Assembly (NCBI GenBank): GCA_018257865.1
Contig: JAEUBA010000018.1
Location: forward strand, 186,001-250,000
Source: Stereocaulon alpinum
Taxonomy: Eukaryota > Ascomycota > Lecanoromycetes > Lecanorales > Stereocaulaceae
DNA: 64,000 nt
Direction: 5' to 3'
Shown here: positions 45,919 to 58,057 of the stretch, one piece after another
Layout: each line of letters begins with the position of its first letter
Numbering within the stretch: position 1 is the first letter of the stretch
Notes under the pieces: generated by a model
The model's input: the letters and a program-made list of their open reading frames with translations, nothing else
What the model was told of the DNA's origin: nothing
The model's database searches: none
Position numbers and translations under genes: made by a program

Positions 45919-48183
45919 AGCTAGCCAAGATGGCATGCAGATCTATCGATTAGCCGAGAATAGATCCATCTTTACTAGTAGTGGGTTTTGGAGAACGATG
46001 CGCAAGTGGCCAAGACTGAATTTGATTAGATCGATATCTTTAGACACTGTGGAGTGCGGCAAGCCAAGGAGCCACAAGGACCGGACTTTCGAGACCGATG
46101 TCGTTAAAGCACGTTCTGCAACGCTCGTCCATGCAAGTCATAATCATTGATGAAGTGCCAAGAGGTCTGCACACCTTCTCTAGCTGTACAGTCTTTGTCA
46201 CGGCTGCTACTTAACGAGAACTGGCGAGGAAGAAATCGGAAGAGAAAGCAGCTGGACGAGAATGAAGATACGACCGAAGCGCTACGGGAAAGACGTTCGA
46301 TATTTGGCTACGTAACGAGGCCTGACGTCTGTAGTGTCAGAGACGACATGAAGCTCTTAGTGCTTGCTAGAGACATACGCTTTGGCCTAAGGGAATTACG
46401 TTGGACTGAAGGACCTCCTCGATCGGTTTCATTCGGCCATTGACGCCGTTCGCGGTCCGCTGTCGGATTGACCTGCATATGTGCAGAAATCGATTGGGAC
46501 GCAACGAGAAGTTCACAAATTGCACAAGATGCTTGCATGTTGCATTATTTATTAAAATAGCTCAAGGGCGTGGCTGACGATTGATTCGTTGCAGGCGTTG
46601 GGTCGAAGTCTAAGACTCTAAGGGTAACTTATCATAATAGGAAATCGACTGGGGGGAGGGGGTGGTCTGGCCAGTCGCGAATCGGGCCAGGGCCCAGGGC
46701 AAAAAAGCAAAGGGTCCTCGGTTTGAGTTTCCCGATCCAAAGAAAGCCTGTAGTACGGAGTGGATCTTCCATTTGCAAGAGGGCCCTGACTGCGCGTCTC
46801 ATTATTATACGTCGACGGTTTCCTTTTTCTTCATTGCCGGCAGTGAAGGGACCGGCTGTTCCGCCTGGTTCACCTCGTCTCCAGTTCGGTGGTTTGTGGG
46901 GCCGTGGCCGTGCTCGCAGAGGAAAGTAAGGATAAGAGTCAGTCTCTCCTTGCGCTGTTATCGTACTGGAAGAAATTCTCCTTACCTCAAATGTCACTTT
47001 CATGACGGGAAAGTACTTCTGTCCTCTTGACAAATCAAGTTTTTCTTTTGCTGCAAGAGTGTGTGATGAGCTGTCAATACGCGAGACATCCTTCTACGTG
47101 GCTCCCTGGAGCGCATCTGTCCGTCACACAGCACAACGAGGCAACGAATTCCCGCAATTTTACCTATTCAGCGATTGAATTTTCGTCAGACGAATTTCTA
47201 TGACTTTTGGCTTTCCTCTAGAGCTTCGCAGGACGTTGAGAAGTGTTGGGCATTTCCAAATTTCATGACGGGAAAGATCTCGACTTTGCGGCCCTCGCGG
47301 AGCACCGTTTCCATGCTCAGGGCAAGGATGAGCCTGCCATGCGATGATCCGGGCTTTCAGGAACAGGAAAAGAAGACGGCAGATGCTTGCTTCGCTAACG
47401 TCTAGCTCGTCTAGCTCTTCTAGTCCATGTAGCCACTGACGCCAGAAGAGGCTTTTAGTGCGTTGTAAGACCAGTTTACTGGGTCGATTAGTGGCTGCAG
47501 CCAATAGAGTGAGCCCTAAGGCGGGTCGCATCCGACCTAGCAGCTACGGCCTACGGGGAGCTGCCAGGGCCGAGCAGGGGGGGGGGGAGGGCTAAGGGCT
47601 AAGGGGGGTGCTAAGGCACGAACGTTGGAGCCAGTCAAAATTCGAGCCCGGAAAACTCAAAACCGCTCAGCCCACCTCTCAGAGGGAAACAAAAAGGCCA
47701 GCGTCAGGCGCATCAGGCCGTGACACCTCATCCTCCTCATGTACATGTCCATTTCCGTCTATCTACCAAGCCAATACGTCCATTTCCACACTCTTGATCA
47801 GTCTTGCCTTCGCTTCCACTCTCGACCATTCTCGACCACTCTCTCCGCTATCGATAACATCATTCTCCATTCGGCCAAGACATTTTCTAGTGAGTCTCAC
47901 ATCCAACGTGGTACCTGACATGTTCCGCCATGTGTTTTGCCCATTGGACGCGCGTTCCACCAACATGGTCCGTTGACTGACTTGCTGCCTCACATAGCCC
48001 AGCGCGACTTCCTGTTCGCGCCAACTCAGGGTCCAGTGGTGCACAGTGATCCGGACGAACTAGGTAATTCGGCGAATACATCTCGTGAGGCGACGGCCAA
48101 TACTATCAACAAGCTTACCATCATGCTTCTTGCGTTGCCATAAAGCGTCAACCACCACGCACTTCCCCATAATCGCGGGAATC
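45919..48183. other. 2.3-kb intergenic region
   Basis: No gene could be supported. Several overlapping frames on both strands between 46147 and 47531 lack motifs. A 13-base G run lies near 47580, and TTTCATGACGGGAAAG occurs twice (about 46998 and 47260). The right end is the CT-rich leader of the next gene. Confidence 0.5.
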
Positions 48184-49878
48184 ATGCGCGGCCGCGAGCT
48201 CAAGACTTTTATACTGCCTCAGTTGGTAGAGGCGCGAAGGAATCAGGAGGAAGACATGAGGCCCGTGTCTCCAACGTTGCCGAGCCACGTACACCATCCT
48301 TCACGCTCCTCCACAGTATCTGATCTCTCTTCACCGACTACACCCACTTTCTCTCTCCGTGGACACTCGAGGCTCCCCAGCTCTACTTCTTCCATTGCAT
48401 CCTCACCAACGATGCGTTCGTCACTTGATGGGTTCGGCCCAGCATATAGACCATTGACCGATGTCAAAGAAGAGCCGCATGATAAAGACGAAGACCACCA
48501 CATGATCAATGGCTTTGAAACGTCTGGTGAACGCGAAGGTAAACAAATGTGCTCAAGTGTTTCGATTGATCCTGTTCCTGACCAGAGATTAGAAGAAGCC
48601 CCACCCAAAACACCTGAACCACAATGGGTCCTCTATCAGCCCACTGCTCTCGACCTCTCCTCTGCCTACGATTTTCCAGACGATGCATTGGACAGTGAGC
48701 TTGCGCCAAACCCTCGCGCCAAAAGGCGACGTGATGATGACTCGCCAATGAGTCCCATGGATGGCATTAAATCACGAATACCCTCCTTTTCTCGATCGCT
48801 GTCTCGCAAATGGCGGTCGAGGAAAGCAACACCTACAATTGCAATGCCCGATCGGTCTCAGGAACAGTCTGTGTCACGTGCCAACTCCACCCGAGCACCA
48901 TCCTTAGCCGGCTCAGCCGTTGAGGCTGGAGATTCGAAAGGAGTACAGCTCCCGCCCACTCCCGCCCGGACCGCTTTTGATCACGGGGTTGAGGATTCGC
49001 ATGTCAATTCTATGGATACCTACAGCCCGCATACTTCACAGGACGATGTCGTTGACCAGGAAGCAAAGCCGACGACCCCATTGCTGCCGCCCATCCTTAC
49101 CCAATTCCCTGATCACATTAGGGAGGTACCATACCAGTCTCCATTACAGTCGCCTACTGTCGCCGACCCAGAGGCTTCTTCGGTACTCAACACTCCCCTA
49201 CCTACGCCTCGAATAGCTGGCTTGCCTTCTCCTCCGCTATCTTCAAAACCATCAATATCTTCCTTCCACCGCCAGCGAGGCATCATCCCCATCTCACCCT
49301 CTTCGGATATCCCACCACTTCTCATCACCAATCCCAATGACCGCTGGGCTAACGAGCTCGGCCACGCAAACTTCACCATCACTCCCGAACCTTACATTCC
49401 TGAAGAGTCCACCCCCGAGACCTGCAAGCAACTACGAGTCGATTGGGATGCTGCTCGCTTCAATTATATGAAACAGCTCATGCGGACTGGCGAACACTAC
49501 GGCACAACATCAAAGATCCACCGCCTTACCGAAGAGAAGTGGGCCGAGATCGACAGCACGTGGAAGCACAACGTCGAAGCCTGTCGCTCACGCTTGCCGC
49601 CAGAACGCCGTAGCGACCCTGCAGGATTTTCAACCCACAATGACATGCGTCCTGAACCGACCCCATTGATGAAGATGCCGTCCCTGAACGGGCCGAAGAG
49701 TGAAGGGAAATTTCCTACGATCGGCGATGAAGGAATTGTTGGGCCAATGGAGCAGTTTCCTAGTCTGGCTCAACAACCACACCGGAAGAAGAGAAAGCTG
49801 GGCTTACTAAGATGGATGCAGGGCGTATGGCCTGCCGGCGCAGGCGTCCTGGGGAGAAGGTCTTCCTCGGGTCCATGA
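48184..49878 (+). CDS. fungal conserved disordered protein with a C-terminal conserved block
   Basis: A single frame from ATG 48184 (MRGRELKTFILPQLVEARRN) encodes 564 residues; an upstream extension has no good ATG. The middle is Ser/Pro-rich with a basic PRAKRRRDDD segment and RSLSRKWRSRK. Residues ~385-480 form a less biased block: PPLLITNPNDRWANELGHA, FTITPEPYIP, RVDWDAARFNYMKQLMRTGE and LTEEKWAEIDSTWK, probably helical. A second basic cluster HRKKRKLGLLRWMQG lies near the C-terminus. Proteins with this plan are common in filamentous fungi and uncharacterised. A nuclear location is suggested by the basic clusters (inference). No intron is needed. Confidence 0.86.
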   Translation: MRGRELKTFILPQLVEARRNQEEDMRPVSPTLPSHVHHPSRSSTVSDLSSPTTPTFSLRGHSRLPSSTSSIASSPTMRSSLDGFGPAYRPLTDVKEEPHDKDEDHHMINGFETSGEREGKQMCSSVSIDPVPDQRLEEAPPKTPEPQWVLYQPTALDLSSAYDFPDDALDSELAPNPRAKRRRDDDSPMSPMDGIKSRIPSFSRSLSRKWRSRKATPTIAMPDRSQEQSVSRANSTRAPSLAGSAVEAGDSKGVQLPPTPARTAFDHGVEDSHVNSMDTYSPHTSQDDVVDQEAKPTTPLLPPILTQFPDHIREVPYQSPLQSPTVADPEASSVLNTPLPTPRIAGLPSPPLSSKPSISSFHRQRGIIPISPSSDIPPLLITNPNDRWANELGHANFTITPEPYIPEESTPETCKQLRVDWDAARFNYMKQLMRTGEHYGTTSKIHRLTEEKWAEIDSTWKHNVEACRSRLPPERRSDPAGFSTHNDMRPEPTPLMKMPSLNGPKSEGKFPTIGDEGIVGPMEQFPSLAQQPHRKKRKLGLLRWMQGVWPAGAGVLGRRSSSGP

Positions 49879-52255
49879 TGACAATTCAATACAACTTGGT
49901 ACCTTCTGACCTGTACACCACCATCTACCATTCATAACGAACATCACGATATCCACGACTTGTACAGGAGGATACGTGATATTATTAGATTCGCAATATA
50001 CCCACCACGATCCTTCACGACACTCCTTACGAATTAGCTACGACTTTCATTTGTATCTACGACTTTTCGGTTTGCTTCTCGAGGCGCTCAAAAGACTATG
50101 GCAAGCGAGCCAGCACAATTACAATTTGATACCCTTGGGACTGGCTGGCTCAGAATTAGACGGTATACAATTCCTACGGGGAGGGCGCAATGCCTATGGT
50201 ATGGATGGAGGGGATGGGAGATGAAAAAGCTGCAAAGCATGATGATACACATGGATTCGGGCTGCTAGAGCAGTCTGACTGGGCTGGAAGGGGGGGAAGA
50301 GCAATGCGCAAACAGAAAAAGAGTTTTGCACAAAAGGGGCGAGAAGAGTTGCAAACGAAGCTTGAAACTGGAAATTTGAAGCTGGGACCCAAGGAGGCAC
50401 ATGTCATCTTAGACCGAGTTGAGATTGGGCAGACAATCAATCGACTGGATGGGTTTTCGGTATCTCAATTCCGATAGGAAACTCAACGTGGCCAGGAATT
50501 CTACCGGGTTTCAACATCTACTTTGCTGAATTTGCCTTTTCCACATCACGTCACATCACATGACTGACATAAGTGACTGACTGACTGGTTACCAACAAAC
50601 CTTTCTTGGCGATTGGAGGTATTGTGCATTATCTCAATCAACACTGCATTATGCATCCCAAGCTGACGGGAATATATCCCACAATCCGAACAACCTGGTG
50701 GCTGCTGCAAATAATTCAAATACTTGGCAAGGTTAACTGCCTCGTTTCAGCGCTGCATTGCTGGCTAACAACAAACATACCTCGGACCTGGCCAGGCCAA
50801 ACTCCATTCCAATTTCCAAGCTGGCGGGAAAGATTCCAAACATTTGGTAAACTGCTGCAGAAACCACATGGTAGCTTACTTTATGCAACTTTGCGGGAAG
50901 GGAAGGGAAGGGAAGGTGAAGGTGAATTTCTCTTGCATCTCAAACCTACCTGATGAGAGGCCAGCCAATTGATCACCTGGACAGTTTTTCAGTATATCAT
51001 GTTCAAACTCAAACTCTACACGACCACACTGCTACTTTGTTTCAACATCTACTTTGCTGTATTTTGCTTCTTCCACATAACGTCACATTACATGACTCGC
51101 TACCGACGAAACTCTTTTGGCGATTTGAAGGTAGGTGCATTATCTCAATACTGCATTATGCATTCTAAGCCGGCAGAATACCAATGCAACTACCCAAACA
51201 GGCTGGTAGCCAATTGACCCATCTCTCTTTGACTGAAGCCGAAGTCGAAGTTCGAACTCCCTCTCGCATAGAGTTATATGAGCATTGGAAATCAAGGCGA
51301 CAAATACCTAACCACCTGAACGGATTTCCAGTCCACAACATTCCAAACTCAACCTCAAACTCAACATAACCGAATTGCAACATATACTTTGCCATTCCCC
51401 ACACGTGACTGATAAGCACAAAAATCCCTGGGAATGGAATCCACCAACCCCCTCATACAACCGACAACTCAAAATTTCCTGGGAACCCCCCCCCCTCAAA
51501 AGCTACAGCAATGCATTGCTCCCTAACACCAACCCCTCCCTTCGAAATTTGAACCTAGAATTCAGCATTAAAGCGACGTCAATAAAAAGTTTCAGTACAT
51601 CCCTTCTTTTTCAGCACTTTCCCAATTCCCCAAACTAGCGCAAACAATCCCAGCACCCCGTTATAACCCAACGCCTCGTTTCAGCACCACACCACGCAAC
51701 CGGTAAATATCCCCCTCTTTCAACATGTGGTACGTAGCATGGAAAAGCGAGTTTGCTAAACTGCTTCCTTACTGAAGGCGGGAATAATATATCCGACACC
51801 CAGAACCAAGTCCGCACCCAGCTCCTGCACCGTTACAGAAATGGACATGGACACGGATATTTCCGCTTCCGCTTGTAGAGAAACATGCTTGCTTGCTCTA
51901 CTGCTCGATTCATAACCTTGTGCATCATCTGTGATTTAGATTTGAGGCGATGTTTTATAGGTTGGGAGGGCGTGATTTGGGTTTTTTGGGAGATGGGTTT
52001 TGTGATGGGGGGTGAGGGAATGTGAGGGGGTAGGTAGGATGATGGTGGAGAGATGGAGGGTAGGGTATGGTAGGCTGTGATGGGCGCGGTTAGGTTCGTA
52101 GAGAGGTTTGAGGGTAGGAGGTTGGATTTTCGGTATATGGATGTTGAGAGGGGGGGTATGTGGAATGGAATGGAATCGGTGGCTGGGAGAGATGTGTATG
52201 TACAGTGTAGAGCTTTGTTTTGGTATAGACGTACACGAGGCTGTGCTATGCTATG
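49879..52255. other. 2.4-kb tail-to-tail intergenic region holding decayed repeats
   Basis: Besides the 50427-51420 repeats, it contains (GGGAA)4 at 50895-50916, a 9-base C run near 51487 and a G-rich block at about 51960-52180. No gene was supported. Confidence 0.55.
50427..51420 (+). repeat. three degenerate direct copies of a ~330-530-bp unit
   Basis: Copies begin near 50427, 50958 and 51295. Each starts with a diverged form of GGCAGACAATCAATCGACTGG and continues to a TCAACATCTACTTTGC-like segment and a CACATCACGTCACAT-like segment. Copies 1 and 2 also share TTTTGGCGATT-like sequence and GCATTATCTCAAT...CTGCATTATGCAT. Indels of ~20 bp separate them. No terminal repeats or transposase were seen. 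Confidence 0.75.
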
Positions 52256-53793
52256 CTATACGCGAGGGTTATTTCTCGTAGACGGCGCATCCTCCTCGAC
52301 AACGCGAGCTTCAACAATGCCATCGCCTCGGCGTTCGAAATCACTTATCATCTCGTCCTGGTCGATTTCGTATTCCTCCTCCTCAGACTCTTCCTCATTT
52401 TCTTCCGTCGTCTCCTCTTCCCTAGATAAAGCAAAAGGTCTCAGCACCCCCTCTCCCTCCCTCTCAAAATTCCTCTCAATCTCCTTCCTCCTCTCCTCCG
52501 TCATCTCAATCCCCTTTCCAGCCATAAGCTCACCAATCCTCTCCAACACCTCCGCTTTGAGTTCCGGCTTCCCCTTCGCCACCAACTCGCTCCTCTCTTT
52601 CAATCGAGCTTCACGGGCAGGAGTAAGTAGCATGCCGCCTCCACTCTTGACCAATGCTTTATATGCCGCTTTTCGCTTTTCGCGGTTTTCCATAGCGAGC
52701 GCGTAGCCTGGTTCATGCCTACTTCTGAATTTGGAGTATTTACCGCGTAATTCGTCAATTACACTCCCTGGCATAGGGGCCCTCAATAGCGTAGGCGTCC
52801 ACGTCTGCTCCTCGACTTCGAAGCGCAATGTGTCGATCTCGTGATCTTTTTTCTCCGGCCTTTCATCCTTCTTGGGTTGGATAGGTACTTCGACGAAGAA
52901 GCCCGCGGCTTTGTCGCTGTTGGCTATGAAGCGTTTGTGTGTATTGCCGGGGCCAGGGAGGCGGATTAGTTTTGAGACGATGCAGTCTTGGAGACGGCCG
53001 TCGATTCGGAGGGGGTAAATTAGACGGATGGAGGCGAAGGGGATTGGGAGGAAGATGGTGCGGATTTTGGGGGAGGAGGGTTCGGATATTAGAACGTGGG
53101 GAGGGACTCTCACGTCGGCCTGCATGATCAGATGATGTTAGCAATGATATCTCTATAGGACACTGCCGTAGAAGCACTGTCACCGTGATGGATGCAGCAA
53201 TGACCCGCTTGAAGGCTAAATTCTTGGGATTTATCTGCAAGGCTGAATTTGGATATCAGAGACTCACCATGTTCAAATCCTCAACAACGACGTCGTTGCT
53301 TTTTTTCCTGACTTCAATAACAGTCCCGATACGTCCTCGATCCCGACTCTCAGGTCCTTGCTGCGCAACAATAACAACCTACGTACAACCCCCATTAGCT
53401 CCCTCAACCCCTCCTCTCTCCTTCCCCAAAAGGTAGAATATCACTCACCCGATCCCCAACCTCAACCAAACAATCCTCCCACCCCATCCTCGCCCTCCTC
53501 TTATCCTCCACCCTCCTCCCCTTAACCCCCGTCATCTCAGCAACACTAACACACCCCCACGCGTCATCCAAGAGATCCCTCCTCGGCGCAAGTGGCCCCA
53601 TGAACCACTCCTCACGTCTCGCAGTTCGTGCCGCCCATCGCCGGTTACGGATTGTAGTGCGGAGGTCAGCGAGTTCGTATGCTGTTTCTAGGCGCCGGAG
53701 GTTGAATTTGCGGTGTTTGGCGCTTGCGTGGCGGCATTGACATGTTGAGAGGAGGGGTATCGGAGATGGGAGGGGGCGACGTAAGGCTTTCAT
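52256..53793 (-). CDS. mrpl40: mitochondrial large-subunit ribosomal protein uL24m (Mrpl40)
   Basis: Three exons, 53793-53449, 53378-53268 and 53119-52256, with introns of 70 and 148 nt, encode 439 residues. The N-terminus MKALRRPLPSPIPLLSTCQC is basic and hydrophobic, fitting a mitochondrial targeting peptide. The junctions build the KOW region: VEVGDRVVIVAQQGPESRDR then GRIGTVIEVRKKSNDVVVED then LNMADVRVPPHV. The C-terminal half is a charged helical extension ending in an acidic block EEESEEEEYEIDQDEM. Known: uL24m is an assembly protein of the large mitoribosomal subunit. The coding strand turns from C-rich to G-rich twice, once in exon 1 and once in exon 3, shifting codon use sharply. Identification rests on the KOW and LNMxDVRVP signature. 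Confidence 0.9.
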
Positions 53794-54450
53794 TGTTGGG
53801 TGGGGGGCTGGGAATGGATGGATGGTAGAGGTATGGGGATTGTAGAGTTGAGCACCTTGGGAGAGAACATACTCAGCCCTATGAGTTGTATGCTTGGCAC
53901 GTAGATAAACTACTAAGTAATGAAATGTCTACGCAACTTGCTTTTAGGAGAAGGGGAGAGGCTCGTATGTAGTCTATCTCGAGGGATAACAGTACCATGA
54001 GTACCGTGGATGGGACTCTGTAAAGAATCTTCTCGTTCATGATGCTATCAACTCAGTTTATGGTCTGGCTATCTGCTCCAAAACCTCTAAGCTTTTCCCC
54101 AAAACATGCATCATCTAAACTCCCCTGGTCGCTCTTGAGCAACCAATGAATCCGTGTCATCATTTAATCCACTGCCTCTGCGTAATGTGAAATGCCGCTC
54201 GGCAACTTTTCCAGGCCCTGAGGCCGCCATCCTTTAGTATATACACTCAAAATGCATCATCTATGATACAACCGGTGATGTAAGATACAAACAAAAGCAC
54301 AATACACATGAATGATGTACAAGAAAGACACAAAACACCTGATGATGCAGTTGGTCTCTGCCTTTGTACGGGGTATCATTCTTGTCCTCCGTCCGGTACG
54401 CCTGGAAATGATGTGAGTAGATAAGGAAACCGAGTAAATGATCGACTTTG
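53794..54450. other. intergenic spacer between uL24m promoter and RasGEF 3' end
   Basis: 657 bases hold the upstream region of the ribosomal protein gene and the 3' flank of the RasGEF gene. No other feature was seen. Confidence 0.5.
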
Positions 54451-57400
54451 TTATAAAGGTGTAGTAACAAGTTTGTCGCGCGAATGATGAGTCCAGCCCA
54501 GGCCGAAGAGAGAGGTTGCTGAGGGGTGAGACTCGATGGGTGATTGCTTATTTTGCATCTTTTCCCGTGGCTCGAGCAGTAATGAGCGTCGGTAAAGGTT
54601 GGTAGTCATGTTGCACTCGTCTGATGTTCTGACCCTAACGAGTTGGTCTTGCATCCATGTTTGGAGCTCAGGAATTTCGATGAATCGATACGGAATTTGA
54701 AACCGTTGGAGTTCACTAATAATTTTCGCAGTCTTCACATGCTTATCGAAGTTAATTACTGACCTGCTTGCTTCGACACCTTCGCTTGGAAGTTGCCGAG
54801 TCGTTTGATTGCCAACATCGACAAAGGTGAGATCGGTGAGGTAAGTGCCCACGAACGGCAAGCATGGTGGCACGTGGTTCTGAAGCCTTTGGCGAAGAAC
54901 AGTGTAGTTCCTTGAGACGTCAACGACGCTCTTAAGATGGTCCAAAGTCGCCTTTGTTTTCGTAGAAATCAGCTCCCAAGTGCGCTTGAGACGGAGAATG
55001 GTGGAAGAGTCCAGCGCACAGATGATAGCCATGAGCGAATCATAATTTGCCAACTCCAAGAACTTGGAGGCAATTTTGACCCATTGCTTGATGATGATAG
55101 CGCGCTTCTTGGCATCTTCCAGCTGCAGAATGCAGTCTGCGACCAGGTTCGTAAGGTCTGTTGACAATCGCGACATGGCTCGAACATTGACTGCCATCGA
55201 GCCAGACTTCTTCATCCACTCAGTGGCGAGGAGCTCCTCTGGTAAGATGGAGCAGAAGATTTGCGATTCTTTGATCGTGAATTGGCGAGCAAGTTCAAGA
55301 GGATCAAAGTCTAGGATGCTGATGCAGGCGCCACCCAGTTTCCAGTGCTTTAAAGCTGTCATTTGGCTCTTGGTGATAATCGGCGCTGGCAAGGGCGTAT
55401 CTGGAGAGATGTACTGGCCTATTGAGGTGTTCGTCTTCCCGATTGAAGATATTAATCTGGGAACCAAGGGCCCGTTCGCGGTACTCACTTTCGTTGCCAA
55501 GGTAGCAAGACGCTTGCCGGCCGTAGGTAGGATTATCTGTAACTGACGAGTGGCGAAAGACACTATCAAATCGAGCGCAGGGCTATCGCAATCGTTCCGC
55601 CAATGCGATTCCAGCCAACCCTTGAATACGTTGTAGACTCGTAATCGGACTGGGCCAGCGATTCGTGGGCTTTCCGCAACATACTGGAATCGATCGATTA
55701 ATGCCTGAGCAAATGCAGAAGGTGTTGCGAAAAGCCGAAAGGTCAAGTAGAACGTCGACACGAATGTGGCATCCGGCGTTGAGTCATGAGTCGTCAGACG
55801 CTCAATCAAAGCTGGCAACGTACCACCAGTGATCAAACCCTCCTTGTTATAAACAAGCTCATGAGCAAAGGTTTTTTCTAGTACCTTGGCCTCATCGTCT
55901 TCCGCTTCCTCATAAAGCGTTGACTGGCTGTCAGTGGATATGTTGCAGAACGACGTACCCACCAAACGGTTGGCGAGAGTCGCATCTGGGGATGTCCCAC
56001 GAGTTGAGCCAGAGTTATGTTCTGAATCGGGTATGCTGCCAATGTATGTGCTGCTGTCGCCTGCGCTGGAAGCGTCAAGGCTATCTGTTCGCCCACGGCT
56101 CCTGGCCTGGGATTCTCCCCCGGTAGGTATGTATAGTTGTGGCAGGGTGCTATCCCCCTGGGAAAGCGATGAGTCGGTGGTCGGAACTGCTGGTTGGTTT
56201 GATTGATCGGCGAGTGATTGGTAAGAGGCTGCATCACTGACGGCAGCACTTGTTGTCAATTCAGCTGCAGGTGACATCGAAAGCATCGCCGATGCTATAG
56301 GGAAATTCTCATTGAGTAAATGGGGAGGTGGCGGAGGCTGATTCAAGGGCTCTGGTGGTACCGGAAAGCTATCTGTAGTGATACGCTGCTCTTCATCGAT
56401 AGCAGCGACAGCATCGCCCGCCGCGAGTGTGTCCTTTTCAATGTCTGATGTACCAGCACTTGGGTGCTCGAAATCAAAGTCTCCAATCCGTTCGATGACG
56501 AAGCGTGATTCAGCGACACATTCACCAGCCGCCCGTACACATGCAGTAGCGGCTTCCACAAGTGGTTTGCCTTCCACAGGCATCAAAACTTCATCGTCGT
56601 CTTCCGAGCGAAGAGGTTTGAAGACATCCCGAGCAGCCTCGGCGAGATCGGTAATCTTGTTGTACATGTCGTCTCGCGCTTCCTGAAGCGCTGCAGAACG
56701 CCTCCAGTCACGTTCCCATACTTCTCCGACAAGCTCTAGCAGATCCCGACATGAGATAACAGATCGCTTTGCAATGAGGAGGATTTCCGCTGAGGACCGT
56801 GACTGTATATGCAGGCCAATAAAGTACCCTAGACACGTGAGGAAATTGTTGTGCAATTCGCCAAGCTTCTCAGATGCTAGATTTTGAGATCCTGGATGTA
56901 TGCTGCAGGAGACCCGGTGTGAAACGGACTCTCGTTTCGCTTGCGTAGAAGGTGGTCTGTAAGATTGTCTGCATGAATTAGAGCTTCCAGGTCGTACGTA
57001 GGATTGCGATGCACGGTTATAGCGCGGTCGGACCCATGTTTGCTCTTCGTGATCCCTTGCGTTGTACGTGTTTGCCTGCGAGTTAGGACCGGCCACAACC
57101 GAAGTACTTTCTTGGTTGTTCTCTGGAATTCCAAAGTCGGTGTGGTCTGCAGGAGGCGTAGGCGGCACATGCATGTTTTGAGCAATAGCCGCAGATGCGT
57201 CAGTGTTGCGCATATGGTCTTCCCAAACGTCTAGAAATTTGACTGCCCGTGTCACCATCTTGAATGCTTTCATTACCATTTCATCTAGATCAATCACAAC
57301 CTCTATACTTCCAGAAGCATTATCCAGAAGGCTTTCCAAACCTTTGGCAATTCGGACAAAAGATGTGAGGTCTGAAAGTAGGGCTTTCCGATACTTGCGC

Positions 57401-58057
57401 AACGCCTCTTGGGACTGGACTAGACTCGAATCCCTGTTGAGGCAATTGGTCTTGTCCTATGAATCTGTTAGTGCTGCTGATAACCATGCAGACTCCCCGC
57501 CACAGCCAGGAGAATGAAAGACGAACCAGTAAGCATCGCACACCCGCAATAAGACCACGGACATAATCTGCATGGCGGAAAATGCGCAGACCTCCCACGC
57601 TGCTTCCTTTGACCAGGTCCCAGAAGATGGTCAACGCTTTCATGAGGCTACGAATCCTTTCGTTCTCGTAACCCTCGCAGTAATTTGTGGGAAGCCATCC
57701 TCGCGCACCTGACGTTAGTAATGTACCGTCGGCCCATCCATTGGTGTGGACAGAGTGAACAAGGATGATGTCTCCAATATTCAGTGGCAATGTAATAGTT
57801 GAGGTGTTATCATCGTAGTTAGGATGGTAAGGGTGAGAGGCGCGCAGGTAGGTCTGAAAGTCAGCAGGAGGTTCGAAGCTCGCTTCGGAAGGCGTCAAAG
57901 GAGGAGTCATTTGACCTGTCTGAGACGGTGTGTATGCGCTCCCGTGTGTACTGAACGAAGTCTGTGGTCGATCTGATGCTCTGCTTGTTGCGCGGGACGC
58001 GTCTTTGGTAATCTGAAGAGGAGCCACATAGATGCTCGAATGTGACGTTTTGTCCAT
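54451..58057 (-). CDS. cdc25: Cdc25-type Ras guanine-nucleotide exchange factor
   Basis: Two exons, 58057-57527 and 57456-54451, with a 70-nt intron, encode 1178 residues. An SH3 domain lies at ~68-130 (SHPYHPN...LNIGDIILVHSVHTNGWADG...GARGWLPTNYCEGY). A helical region and a Ser/Pro-rich linker follow. The Ras-exchanger N-motif (~700-835) starts near YNKEGLITGGTLPALIERLT. The catalytic CDC25 domain (~890-1130) shows ILDFDPLELARQFTIKES, LATEWMKK, LANYDSLMAIICAL and PCLPFVGTYLTDLTF. Known: it loads Ras with GTP and feeds the cAMP/PKA pathway in fungi. The frame is open upstream of the chosen ATG to an acceptor-like TTGCAG at 58157, so a further 5' exon is likely. Confidence 0.92.

Noticed and set aside
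46632..47531. Frames of 100-130 codons on both strands
   Set aside because: They overlap one another, lack motifs and sit in a region of skewed composition; likely chance.
47570..47620. Long G run with GGCTAAGG-like sequence resembling telomeric repeats
   Set aside because: Only one or two imperfect units and an internal position between ordinary genes.
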